A DNA stretch of 64,000 bases from DYJE01 sp041660385 (GTDB taxonomy: Bacteria > Desulfobacterota > Desulfobacteria > Desulfobacterales > Desulfolunaceae): the NCBI GenBank assembly GCA_041660385.1, contig JBAZWJ010000009.1:43201-107200 (forward strand), given 5' to 3'. The notes under the pieces are model-generated. The model had not been told where the DNA came from, made no database searches, and saw nothing but the letters and a program-made list of their open reading frames with translations. Positions 7,954 through 16,006 of the stretch are shown here, one piece after another; positions within the stretch are counted from its first letter, which is position 1; each line of letters opens with the position of its first letter. The translations under genes were made by a program, and so were the position numbers.

Positions 7954-10776
7954 TTATCTCAGCCCAAGCTTGTTCATCCGGTTGTAAAGGCTGGTGCGTT
8001 TCATCCCGAGAATGTCGGAAGCGCCGCCGACGCCGGAGATCCGGCCGCCGGTTTTGTCCATGACATAGGAAATGTATCGCCTCTGGATTTCATCGAGTGT
8101 GGGCAGGTCGTCGAATTCACCCCCGCCGGAACCTGGAGGGGCCACAGAGGGGAGGTTTAACTGGAGAAGGTTTCCGGTGGAAAGAAGCACCGCACGTTCC
8201 ATGACATTGCGAAGCTCACGGATATTTCCGGGCCAGGTGTATTCCCTGAGAGCGGCTTCGTGTTCGGGAATGAGCCGGAGCTCTTGATGGCCGTACTTCT
8301 GTGCGAGCCTCTGAAGGAAATGGCCAGCCAGGAGAACAATATCTTCTTTCCGCTCGCGAAGAGGGGGAAGCATCACGGGGATCACGTTCAACCGGTAGTA
8401 AAGGTCCTCCCGAAACCGCCCGGCGGCGACTTCCGCAGCCAGATTGCGGTTTGTGGCGCCAATGAGCCGGAAATCGGACGTGATGTTCTGAGTCCCGCCG
8501 ATCCGCGTCATGGTTTTTTCCTGGATGGCCCGGAGGAGTTTGACCTGGATAGTCTTGGGGATTTCACCGACCTCATCGATAAACAGTGTCCCTTTATGGG
8601 CCAGTTCCATCCGTCCTTTCTTCTGGCGGTCCGCACCGGTGAACGCTCCTTTTTCGTGACCGAACAGCTCACTCTCCACTAGGGCTTCGGGGATCACCGT
8701 GGGATCGACCGTGATCATGGGATTGCCGCTCCTCCGGCTCATCCGGTGGATCCGCCGAGCAAGGAGTTCTTTACCCGTTCCCGTTTCTCCGAGGATCAGG
8801 ACAGTGCTGTCGGTGACGGCGATCCGATCCGCCTGTTCAAGGATTTTCATCATGAACGGGCTGCAGGTGAGGATGGATTCCCCGTCGTCTGGTTTGAGAT
8901 GACCGAGCCAGTCAGCGCTTTTTTGTTCAAGTTGCCGTGAGAAATCATGGATATGGTCGATGTAGCTGGTCAACCAGCGAGTCATCTGCATAAGCTGGGC
9001 GTTAGACAGATTATCGAAACAGTCCTGAACGTAGGAGTTGTCGTGGTACAGCACCCCACGGACCTGTCCGCCCACCTCGAAGGGAACGCAGATCAGGGCC
9101 TTGGCCAGGCTCGGGTTGAGCTCCGTGTCCCGACGCCGGAGGATCTGGGGGCGGTTTTCGTAAAACGTCCGGAAAACAAGGGTCAGGTTCTCGCGGAAGG
9201 CCGGGGCATTGATGTCCGCTTGGGACAGGTTGCAGGCACCCTTAAGCACCATTCCCTTGCCGGGTGACCCGTGGCGGAACCAGAAAATCCCCCCGCGCTC
9301 GGCACCGAAATACCGGTTGGTGGACCGGACCGTTTTGGCAAGGAGGCTGTCGAAATCTGCACTGGGGGACAGTTCGGCGATAACGTCGGAGAACATCCCC
9401 AGAAGGGGATCCTCCACGCCGTCGAAGGTCTTGAGATCATCACGGGCCGCAAGGAGGGGCCGGAGGTCGTCCGGAAAGAACACATCCGTGAAATTGGAGA
9501 AATCCCTCCGGGCCTTTTCAACCAGAGCACGCGCGCCCTCACGGTCACCGTCCCTGAGTCTCAGCCGGGCCATTTCGATCCGGGTTTTTCCCGTCTGAAC
9601 CGGATCACCGGACTGCATCAGAAACGCTTCACTCTGCTTCAGGCCTGATTCGATCACGGGAACCGGCACCCCGTTATCGATCTGTTCCACTGCCCGCAAC
9701 CGGAGCGCGACCCCCTTCAAATGGATGTTCGGCTCCTGCATGATCCGCATGAACTCATCGGCGTAGTTCAGTGATGACGTCTGGTAAGTTCCGTTTCGAA
9801 AAATCGCGAACAGCGTTTCGAGGATCACCGGGGAGGCGTACTGCCGGATCAATCCGGCGTTTTTCGCTTCTTCCGTGGCCTTCATGATCCATTCATGAGC
9901 CTCCTCCATCCGACCTTCCAGGCAGTGATGGGTGGAAAGCCCTCCGCTGGCGAAATAACCGGCCAGGGCGTTCCGGGTCAGTCGCGCCTCCTGAAGGGCA
10001 CCGGACAGGTGGAAATGGGCCTGCTTCGTCTTGCGGATTCCCAGAAGGATAATGCCCAAAACGGCGCGAAGTGTCGTGGCAAGACCTTTGTCACCGGCCG
10101 CCATGGCGACGCGCCGGTAATAATCCAGGGTGCCGATGGCGCGGTGGAACTGTCCCAGAAAGGAGGCGCAATAGCTCAGCCACAGGGGCCCGGAGGGGTT
10201 GACCACACGCCCCATGATTTCCGATTCGAAACTGTGGGCGGCCCGTTCGAAATAGACGATGGCCTCCCGGAAACGGCCCTGTATAAAGTAGTAAAGACCG
10301 ATGAACTCCGCCGCCTGGGTCAGGATGTCCTCATCCCCCAGGGCCTCGGCTTCGAATTTTCCGACCTCGAACACCGAAATGGCGGTATCCCTCTGTTCGG
10401 CGAAGTAGAAAAGCCGCCCCAAATGGAGGTTGATCATGGCCATGGATCGCCGGTCACCGATTCGCTCGGCCGCCGGCAGCGCGCGTTGAAGGATGACGGT
10501 CAACTCCGGAAACCCTCGGCCCAGGACAAAACTCACGTTGGCCAGTTCGATGACTCCGGAGATGAGCATCCCGTCCCTCTCCGGCGATTCCGGCAGAGCC
10601 AGCAACCTATCCGTGACCCTTCGGAGATGGTTCCAGGCCGCATCCCTGTCACCCATCATAAGGGCGTTTCTGGCCAGATTTTTTTCGACCAGAAGGGCTT
10701 CCTCTCCCGTAACAGCATTGTTCCTGTTTTTCATAACGCCTCTGCTTTTTTCCGGTTTTGTGAGTGAGGTCATCAT
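7954..10776 (-). CDS. Sigma-54-dependent transcriptional activator (TPR-like + GAF + AAA+ + Fis HTH)
   Basis: About 940 aa. ATG 10776 has a G-rich SD about 10 bases upstream; ATG 10734 is an alternative. Roughly the first 450 residues are Ala/Leu-rich helical repeats of MalT-like TPR type. A GAF-like domain follows (about 470-630, SPSADFDSLLAKTVRSTNRY onward). The AAA+ domain has Walker A GETGTGKELLARR (about 660), the sigma-54-contacting GAFTGA loop (about 710) and Walker B GTLFIDEVGEIP. A Fis-type HTH ends the protein (ILGMKRTSLYNRMNKLGL). It is divergent from the acyl-CoA operon, whose promoter has a -24/-12 element, so it is very likely the local inducer-responsive activator. The gene is GC-rich like the operon. 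Confidence 0.9.
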   Translation of the reverse strand: MMTSLTKPEKSRGVMKNRNNAVTGEEALLVEKNLARNALMMGDRDAAWNHLRRVTDRLLALPESPERDGMLISGVIELANVSFVLGRGFPELTVILQRALPAAERIGDRRSMAMINLHLGRLFYFAEQRDTAISVFEVGKFEAEALGDEDILTQAAEFIGLYYFIQGRFREAIVYFERAAHSFESEIMGRVVNPSGPLWLSYCASFLGQFHRAIGTLDYYRRVAMAAGDKGLATTLRAVLGIILLGIRKTKQAHFHLSGALQEARLTRNALAGYFASGGLSTHHCLEGRMEEAHEWIMKATEEAKNAGLIRQYASPVILETLFAIFRNGTYQTSSLNYADEFMRIMQEPNIHLKGVALRLRAVEQIDNGVPVPVIESGLKQSEAFLMQSGDPVQTGKTRIEMARLRLRDGDREGARALVEKARRDFSNFTDVFFPDDLRPLLAARDDLKTFDGVEDPLLGMFSDVIAELSPSADFDSLLAKTVRSTNRYFGAERGGIFWFRHGSPGKGMVLKGACNLSQADINAPAFRENLTLVFRTFYENRPQILRRRDTELNPSLAKALICVPFEVGGQVRGVLYHDNSYVQDCFDNLSNAQLMQMTRWLTSYIDHIHDFSRQLEQKSADWLGHLKPDDGESILTCSPFMMKILEQADRIAVTDSTVLILGETGTGKELLARRIHRMSRRSGNPMITVDPTVIPEALVESELFGHEKGAFTGADRQKKGRMELAHKGTLFIDEVGEIPKTIQVKLLRAIQEKTMTRIGGTQNITSDFRLIGATNRNLAAEVAAGRFREDLYYRLNVIPVMLPPLRERKEDIVLLAGHFLQRLAQKYGHQELRLIPEHEAALREYTWPGNIRELRNVMERAVLLSTGNLLQLNLPSVAPPGSGGGEFDDLPTLDEIQRRYISYVMDKTGGRISGVGGASDILGMKRTSLYNRMNKLGLR

Positions 10777-10826
10777 AAGAAAACATCCCCCCGATGTCAA
10801 CAGAATGTCCGAATACGGTCATAATG

Positions 10827-10844
10827 GTGTTTATATAAGGACAC
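10827..10844. promoter_or_regulatory. Possible upstream activator site (weak dyad)
   Basis: GTGT and ACAC arms flank an AT-rich centre between the regulator and the -24/-12 promoter, inside a wider TGTCC...GGACA inverted pair (10806-10842). Position and symmetry suit an enhancer-binding protein, but the dyad is imperfect and close to the promoter. Confidence 0.25.
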
Positions 10845-10894
10845 TCAGCCCTCCAGTTATTATATATATTAAATAATATCTGATAGTTAATAAA

Positions 10895-10910
10895 TGGCAC
10901 ATTGTTTGCT
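10895..10910 (+). promoter_or_regulatory. Sigma-54 (-24/-12) promoter
   Basis: TGGCAC, one base, four bases, then TTGCT matches the consensus TGGCACGNNNNTTGCW with one mismatch (A for G) and exact GG-to-GC spacing. It lies about 110 bp before the SCP-2 gene start and faces the operon, opposite a sigma-54 activator gene. Confidence 0.85.
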
Positions 10911-11019
10911 AACTTAGTTATACCAAGCGACCGATGTTTATCATTAATACACATGTTCGTTGCACCGCGGAGGCCGGGTCGCCGCCGCGACACCCATTAC
11001 CCATCAAAGGGAGGAACCG

Positions 11020-11415
11020 ATGAGTTATTTCAAAGACACCCGTCATATGTATGATTTCCTGGAAGACCTTTGGAAGTACATCGTATTCGAATCCGGAATC
11101 GGCCAGACGATGAAGGACAACAACGTCACGTACAAGTACGTCATCACCGAACCGAGCGGGTTCCTGTACGTGGACCACGAAATTGTACTTACCGGCAAGG
11201 ATGCCGATAGGGACGCCGTGATCACCATGGAACTTTCCGGCGACACCATCGTGAATTTCTGGACGAAAAAACTGTCCCTGCCCGTGGCCCTGGCCACCCG
11301 TAAGATCAAGTCCAAGGGACCGATCCCCAAAGTCCTGAAAATGCTTCCCGCGCTGAAACCCGTGCACGAGATTTTTCCCGAATACTGCAAGAAGCACGGG
11401 ATCAGTCTTGAATAA
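11020..11415 (+). CDS. SCP-2 sterol-transfer domain protein
   Basis: 131 aa from ATG 11020, which has GGGAGG at 11009-11014; upstream in-frame codons lack an SD. Features such as ITMELSGDTIVNFWTKKLSL, PVALATRKIKSKGPIPKVLK and LPALKPVHEIFPEY follow the SCP-2 pattern, a small hydrophobic-tunnel domain that binds acyl-CoA or sterol-like lipids. It is the first gene of the sigma-54 operon, 38 bp before the acyl-CoA ligase. In eukaryotic SCP-x the same domain is fused to a thiolase. Here both parts are separate genes in one operon, suggesting it presents a bulky acyl substrate to the enzymes encoded downstream. Confidence 0.85.
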   Translation: MSYFKDTRHMYDFLEDLWKYIVFESGIGQTMKDNNVTYKYVITEPSGFLYVDHEIVLTGKDADRDAVITMELSGDTIVNFWTKKLSLPVALATRKIKSKGPIPKVLKMLPALKPVHEIFPEYCKKHGISLE

Positions 11416-11453
11416 CCACACGACACGACAACGATCTGTAAAAAGGAAACATC

Positions 11454-13061
11454 ATGGCTAAAAGCAAAATTCCCGGACACATGGCCTTTGAGCTGGATGC
11501 GAAAGCGGAAAACAACCCGGATCTGAATGTTGTGACCTTTGAGAATGGAGATTTTGCCCCCGATGTCCTGACCTACCGGGACATCGTGGTCCAGGGCCGG
11601 AAAACGGCCCGGATGCTGATTTGCGCCGGAATCGGCAAAGGGGACACCTTCGCGCTTCTCATGCGGAACCATCCGGAGTTCATTTACACTTTGTACGCCG
11701 CTGTTACCATCGGCGCGGTCCTGATCCCCATCGATCCCCGTGTAAAAGGCGACCGGTTGAAATACGTTCTCTCTGACGCCCGGGCCAAAGGGATCATCGT
11801 TTCCGCCGAGTTCCTGGAAAACATGTCGGCCGTCCTTCCGGATCTGCCAGGCGTCAAGGCGCTGGGCGTCTCTTACAGAGACGGTATGGGTGTCCCTGTG
11901 GACGCCCGCTATCCCGTATTGAACGAACTTTATGAAAAAGGGGAGGTCCCTCCTCCGGACACCCGGAACGAGGACCCCGGTGTCCCCATCGAAATCATCT
12001 ACACATCGGGAACCACCGGTGATCCCAAAGGGGTGGTGGTCAAGGGAAACCGCCTGGTGCCCTTCTCCAACCTGGCCCAGTTCGTGTGGCAGTACACCCC
12101 GGAAGACCGACTCTACACCGGTCTTTCCCTGACACACGGAAACGCCCAGGCCGTCACCCTTGTCCCGTCCCTGATGCTGTCGATCCCTTCGGTGATCAGC
12201 ACGAAGTTCACGAAAAGCCGGATCTGGGACATCTGTCGCAGGTACGGATGTACCACGTTCTCTCTTCTCGGCGGAATGATGATGGGGATCTACGGCGAAC
12301 CCCTGAAACACGACGACGGCGACAATCCGGTGCGCCTGGTGATCAGCGCAGGAACACCCCACACCATCTGGGAGGATTTCGAGGACCGGTTCAACGTGAT
12401 GATCCACGAATGGTACGGGGCGGTGGAAGGCGGTTTCGCCCACAAACCGCCCGGAGTCGGCCCCGTCGGGTCTTTCGGAAAACCCTTGGACGGCCTCATG
12501 GAAATGAAGGTGGTGGATGAAAGCGGCGAAACCTGCCCCCCCGGCGTCACCGGCGAGATCATCTTCCAGATGGCGGGACAGAAAATGGAAGTGGAGTACC
12601 TCGGCAAGAAAATCGCCTCCGAGGAAAAAACACGGGGAGGCTGGCTGCGCACCGGCGACATGGGCCACACGGACCCGGCGGGATGGTTCTTCTTCGACTA
12701 CCGGGCTGGCGGCGGCCTGCGGCGGGCCGGAGATTTCATCCAGTCCCAGTACGTCGAGGCGGGCATCGCCGTTCATCCCGACGTGAGTGACGTATGCGTA
12801 TACGGAATTCCGGCCGCGTCAGGCGCTCCGGGGGAAAGCGATATTGTGGCGGCGGTGGTGACCATGAAAGACACGACCATCGACCCGGCGGCGGTGTTCG
12901 CCCACTGCCGGAACAAACTGGAGGGCAACGCCGTTCCGTCCTTCATCCAGGTGGTGGACGAAATCCCAAAGTCCTCCTCCGAGAAGAATCTGGACCGCCT
13001 GCTTAAGGACGCATTTTCCAAGAACGCGCCCAATGTCTACGCATCGGCGAATTATATCTGA
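11454..13061 (+). CDS. Acyl-CoA synthetase (AMP-forming), CaiC/fatty-acid ligase type
   Basis: 535 aa. The AMP-binding P-loop is YTSGTTGDPKGVV (about 183-195). Further conserved motifs are EWYGAVEGG, RTGDMGHTDPAGWFFF and the hinge region AGGGLRRAGDFIQSQYVE. The C-terminal IPKSSSEKNLDRLLK matches the position of the catalytic Lys loop, though it is less canonical (usual PKTxTGK). It should activate a carboxylic acid to its CoA thioester with ATP. Substrate class cannot be read from sequence; operon context with SCP-2 and an SCP-x-like thiolase suggests a hydrophobic or cyclic acid. The ATG has AAAGGAAA upstream. Confidence 0.9.
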   Translation: MAKSKIPGHMAFELDAKAENNPDLNVVTFENGDFAPDVLTYRDIVVQGRKTARMLICAGIGKGDTFALLMRNHPEFIYTLYAAVTIGAVLIPIDPRVKGDRLKYVLSDARAKGIIVSAEFLENMSAVLPDLPGVKALGVSYRDGMGVPVDARYPVLNELYEKGEVPPPDTRNEDPGVPIEIIYTSGTTGDPKGVVVKGNRLVPFSNLAQFVWQYTPEDRLYTGLSLTHGNAQAVTLVPSLMLSIPSVISTKFTKSRIWDICRRYGCTTFSLLGGMMMGIYGEPLKHDDGDNPVRLVISAGTPHTIWEDFEDRFNVMIHEWYGAVEGGFAHKPPGVGPVGSFGKPLDGLMEMKVVDESGETCPPGVTGEIIFQMAGQKMEVEYLGKKIASEEKTRGGWLRTGDMGHTDPAGWFFFDYRAGGGLRRAGDFIQSQYVEAGIAVHPDVSDVCVYGIPAASGAPGESDIVAAVVTMKDTTIDPAAVFAHCRNKLEGNAVPSFIQVVDEIPKSSSEKNLDRLLKDAFSKNAPNVYASANYI

Positions 13062-13096
13062 CGCAGGCAATTTAACAAGAACCGTAAGGAGCGATC

Positions 13097-13915
13097 ATGA
13101 AAAAATACGTGGAAGACCTGAATTTCCAGGGGGAGGAATACGTCAGCGAATGGACGCCCTGGTCGCCTCAGGACATTCGAAGAAAAAAATGTGTGCTGGA
13201 AGCGGCGCGGCTGATGCTCGATTCGGCCATGACCGCACCCTGTGCTGGCGGCGTGCCGTCCATCGAGGCCCATATCGTATACGGGCAGGCGGAATTGGAG
13301 GCCGTAGCCCGTAAAATTGAGGAGATCGCCCACACCAACGAATCGTGGAAGGAGCCGTTCCTTTATGAAGCGGTGATGGTCCGGGATTCGGACGTGATCC
13401 TGTTTATCGGGAACACCCGGTGCCATGAAACACCGCTGGATGCGGGGTGCGGCATGTGCGGCGGAACCCTGGACTGCGGGTATTTCTATGAAAAGAAAAC
13501 CCACAAATACGGCCTGGTGGACATCACCGACCGGTCCTCCAAGCGAATGATCGACGGCCCTCTGTGCACGGCCCGTGTCGGAGATCTCGGCTACGCTGTG
13601 GGCAGCGCCCTGTGGACCGCTGTCACCCTGATGGTGGACGCCCGACCCTTTGCCAGCATCGGCATGGCAGGACAGAAGTTGGGGTACTGCCCCAACTCGG
13701 GCATGGTGGTGGGCGTCCCCGTGGCGGCCAAGGCGAAAAACCCCTACGTGGACGTCAACGTGGACTACCATCTCATCAACATGGACAAGGTGCTCGACAA
13801 CACGCGGAAGATCTACCAGACCGCCCGGATCATCCGGGGGTTCGACTACCGCAAATGGATTCCCAAGCCCGGGAAGTCGGAAAGGAGGATGAATAATGGG
13901 ACACCTGATCGGTAA
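13097..13915 (+). CDS. DUF2148 iron-sulfur protein, copy 1
   Basis: 272 aa. Conserved parts are an N-terminal helix ARLMLDSAMTAPCAGG, the cysteine cluster GCGMCGGTLDC with a later GPLC (four Cys suited to a [4Fe-4S] cluster), and a C-terminal AGQKLGYCPNSGMVVGVPV then KNPYVDVN. This is the layout of DUF2148 proteins, annotated as ferredoxin-domain proteins of unknown function. It is paralogous to the next gene and overlaps it by 20 bases, so the products are probably made together and may form a heterodimer. In this operon it may transfer electrons for the acyl-CoA dehydrogenase or act directly on the acyl-CoA; this is inference. Confidence 0.7.
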   Translation: MKKYVEDLNFQGEEYVSEWTPWSPQDIRRKKCVLEAARLMLDSAMTAPCAGGVPSIEAHIVYGQAELEAVARKIEEIAHTNESWKEPFLYEAVMVRDSDVILFIGNTRCHETPLDAGCGMCGGTLDCGYFYEKKTHKYGLVDITDRSSKRMIDGPLCTARVGDLGYAVGSALWTAVTLMVDARPFASIGMAGQKLGYCPNSGMVVGVPVAAKAKNPYVDVNVDYHLINMDKVLDNTRKIYQTARIIRGFDYRKWIPKPGKSERRMNNGTPDR

Positions 13916-14726
13916 GGAATACTGCCTGGAGCATCTGGTCGAAGTGGCCAAGAGCATCGTCCTGGCCATTCACAAGGCTCCCCAGATCACGGGGAAGACG
14001 AAGATCGAAGCCGAAATCATCTGGGGCGAGGACCTGGAACCCATCATCGACGTCATGGGACCGCTGGCCGAGGTCATGCGGTACGTGAAATGGGACTACG
14101 AGACCATCAAAAATTGTTACGAAAAGGGCGAATCCCCTGTGATCATCGCCATCGGTGGCAAGCTCAGCACCTCCAACCTGAACTGGAACTGCGGTGCCTG
14201 CGGGTTCGACACCTGCAAGGAATTCAACGCCTACAGCAGGGAATACAGGGGCGGCGGCCAGCTGGGCGGACCGTCCTGCAACTGGAAAACCCTGGACTGG
14301 GCCATGGCCTGCGACTGGGCCTGCGCCTCGGCCGGGCAGTACCGGGTTGACAACCGGATCATGGGGTCCGTGGGGTTCGCCCTGAACGCCCTGGGATTCC
14401 TCCCGGACATGGACGCCAAACTCGGCCTGGCCCTGGGTCCGCCCCGGGACATGGTGTACTATAGCCGCGAGGAGATGCACAAGAGCATGTCCTACGAGAT
14501 GGACAAGGCCGACATGGTGAACTGCATCCCCACCATGTTCGCTGGCTTCCCCGGCGGCGGAAAGCCCATGTACAAGACGAAGGACGACTGGTGGGCACCC
14601 CCCGAGTTCATGGGAATAGGCTACTCCGAAGACGTGATGAACATCTACCAGCGCGTGCTGTTCGAAGAAGTGCCGGAACGGGTGGTGAAACACGCCGACA
14701 AAATCGCCGAACGTTACAAAAAATAA
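13896..14726 (+). CDS. DUF2148 iron-sulfur protein, copy 2
   Basis: 276 aa. The cluster motif NCGACGFDTCKEF plus GPSC is close to the CGxCGxxxC...C pattern of Fes-type [4Fe-4S] domains. SAGQYRVDNRIMGSVGFALN, LGLALGPP and RDMVYYSR correspond to the DUF2148 C-terminal part. It starts inside the end of the first DUF2148 gene with an AGGAGGA SD. The two copies have clearly diverged (different spacing between Cys residues), arguing for an obligate pair rather than a recent duplication. The function is unknown. The acyl-CoA dehydrogenase gene begins 25 bases downstream. Confidence 0.7.
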   Translation: MGHLIGKEYCLEHLVEVAKSIVLAIHKAPQITGKTKIEAEIIWGEDLEPIIDVMGPLAEVMRYVKWDYETIKNCYEKGESPVIIAIGGKLSTSNLNWNCGACGFDTCKEFNAYSREYRGGGQLGGPSCNWKTLDWAMACDWACASAGQYRVDNRIMGSVGFALNALGFLPDMDAKLGLALGPPRDMVYYSREEMHKSMSYEMDKADMVNCIPTMFAGFPGGGKPMYKTKDDWWAPPEFMGIGYSEDVMNIYQRVLFEEVPERVVKHADKIAERYKK

Positions 14727-14751
14727 CCTATAAACTGAAAAGAGGTACACC

Positions 14752-15996
14752 ATGGATTTCCTGGATCTGGATATCAACCTGTCGAAAGAAGACATGATGC
14801 TCAAGAAAAACGCCAATGAGTTCGCCCGGAAAGTGATGCGGCCCATTGCCAAGGAACTGGACGAGATGACTCCTAAGGCGGCCATCGCCAAGGGGTCCCC
14901 CTTCTGGACGTTCATGAAGGAAGCATACAAACTGGGGTATCACTCGATCCTGATCCCCGATGCATACGGCGGCATGGGGCTGACTCCCCTTCAGCAGGCC
15001 ATCGTTTACGAGGAACTTGCCTGGGGCAGCGTGGGCCTCGCCGTGGCCCTCGGCGTCGCCAGTTTTCCTGCTTTCGCGGCGGCCATGATGCCCGAGGACG
15101 ACATGATCAACGAAATCCTGGTGCCGTTCTGCGAAAACAAGGACGCTACCTTCATCGGATGCTGGGGCATCACCGAACCGGACCACGGGTCCGACACCCT
15201 GATCCCCCATTACCCCAGCTTCAGCGACCCGGCCATCCCCTCCCAGTGTGTGGCCCTGCCTGACGGTGACGATTTCATCCTCAACGGCCAGAAATCCGCC
15301 TGGGTGTCCTGCGGGACCATCGCCACCCACTGCGCTCTGTTCTGTCAGATCGACAAAGCAAGGGGCCATGCCGGTGGCGGTATCTTCGCCCTCCCGCTGA
15401 ATCTCCACGGTATCAAGAAAGGGGCCCCCCTGAACAAAATCGGCCAGAGGGACCTGAACCAGGGTGAAATTTTCTTCGACAACGTCCGCGTTCCCGGCAA
15501 GTACCTCATCGCCGGACCCGAGGCCTACGAGCCCATGCTGGAAATCGTGCTGTCTTCCACCACCGCCCTCATGGGTATCTTCGGCACCGGCGTGGCCCGG
15601 GCCGCCTTCGAGGAAGCGCTGGCCTACACCAAGACCCGAGTCCAGGGCGGACGGGCACTGATCGAGCACCGCACCGTCCAGTCCAAGCTGTTCCACATGC
15701 TGCGGCAGGTGGAAACGAGCCGGGCCATCAGCCGTGCCGCATACTGTTACAACCTGAACACCTCCACCCCAGCCGAGGAATACTCGGTCATCGCTAAGGT
15801 CCACTGTACCCAGGCGGCCTTCGACGTGGCCAACGACGCTATCCAGCTGTTCGGCGGAAATGGCCTGACCAAGGAATACCTCGTGGAGAAACTGTTCCGG
15901 GACGCTCGGGCCATGCTGATCGAGGACGGGTCCAACGACACCCTGGCCATCGCCGGTGGGCACAAGATCATCCACAATTACCCGAGAAAAGATTGA
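14752..15996 (+). CDS. Acyl-CoA dehydrogenase family flavoprotein
   Basis: 414 aa, normal for the family. The FAD/substrate motifs GCWGITEPDHGSDT and GQKSAWVSCGTIATHC, the helical C-terminal domain and QLFGGNGLTKEYLVEKLFRDAR are characteristic. Near the C-terminus the catalytic-base region reads IEDGSNDT where medium-chain enzymes have YEGTSQ, so the usual Glu may be replaced by Asp. Asp bases are known in cyclohexane/cyclohexene carboxyl-CoA dehydrogenases, so a ring-containing substrate is possible. A loop between residues about 150 and 165 is longer than usual. The SD is AAAGAGG. The thiolase gene follows after 10 bases. Confidence 0.85.
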   Translation: MDFLDLDINLSKEDMMLKKNANEFARKVMRPIAKELDEMTPKAAIAKGSPFWTFMKEAYKLGYHSILIPDAYGGMGLTPLQQAIVYEELAWGSVGLAVALGVASFPAFAAAMMPEDDMINEILVPFCENKDATFIGCWGITEPDHGSDTLIPHYPSFSDPAIPSQCVALPDGDDFILNGQKSAWVSCGTIATHCALFCQIDKARGHAGGGIFALPLNLHGIKKGAPLNKIGQRDLNQGEIFFDNVRVPGKYLIAGPEAYEPMLEIVLSSTTALMGIFGTGVARAAFEEALAYTKTRVQGGRALIEHRTVQSKLFHMLRQVETSRAISRAAYCYNLNTSTPAEEYSVIAKVHCTQAAFDVANDAIQLFGGNGLTKEYLVEKLFRDARAMLIEDGSNDTLAIAGGHKIIHNYPRKD

Positions 15997-16006
15997 GGAG
16001 GCCCCC

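Noticed and set aside
9895..10767. Long plus-strand ORF of 290 codons
   Set aside because: It is antisense to the sigma-54 regulator, has shadow-type composition caused by high GC, and shows no recognisable domain.
10960..11019. Upstream extension of the SCP-2 gene
   Set aside because: No ribosome binding site; ATG 11020 has GGGAGG at proper spacing and matches the domain start.
11043..12776. 577-codon minus-strand ORF
   Set aside because: Antisense shadow of the SCP-2 and acyl-CoA ligase genes in GC-rich DNA; the plus-strand proteins are clear family members.
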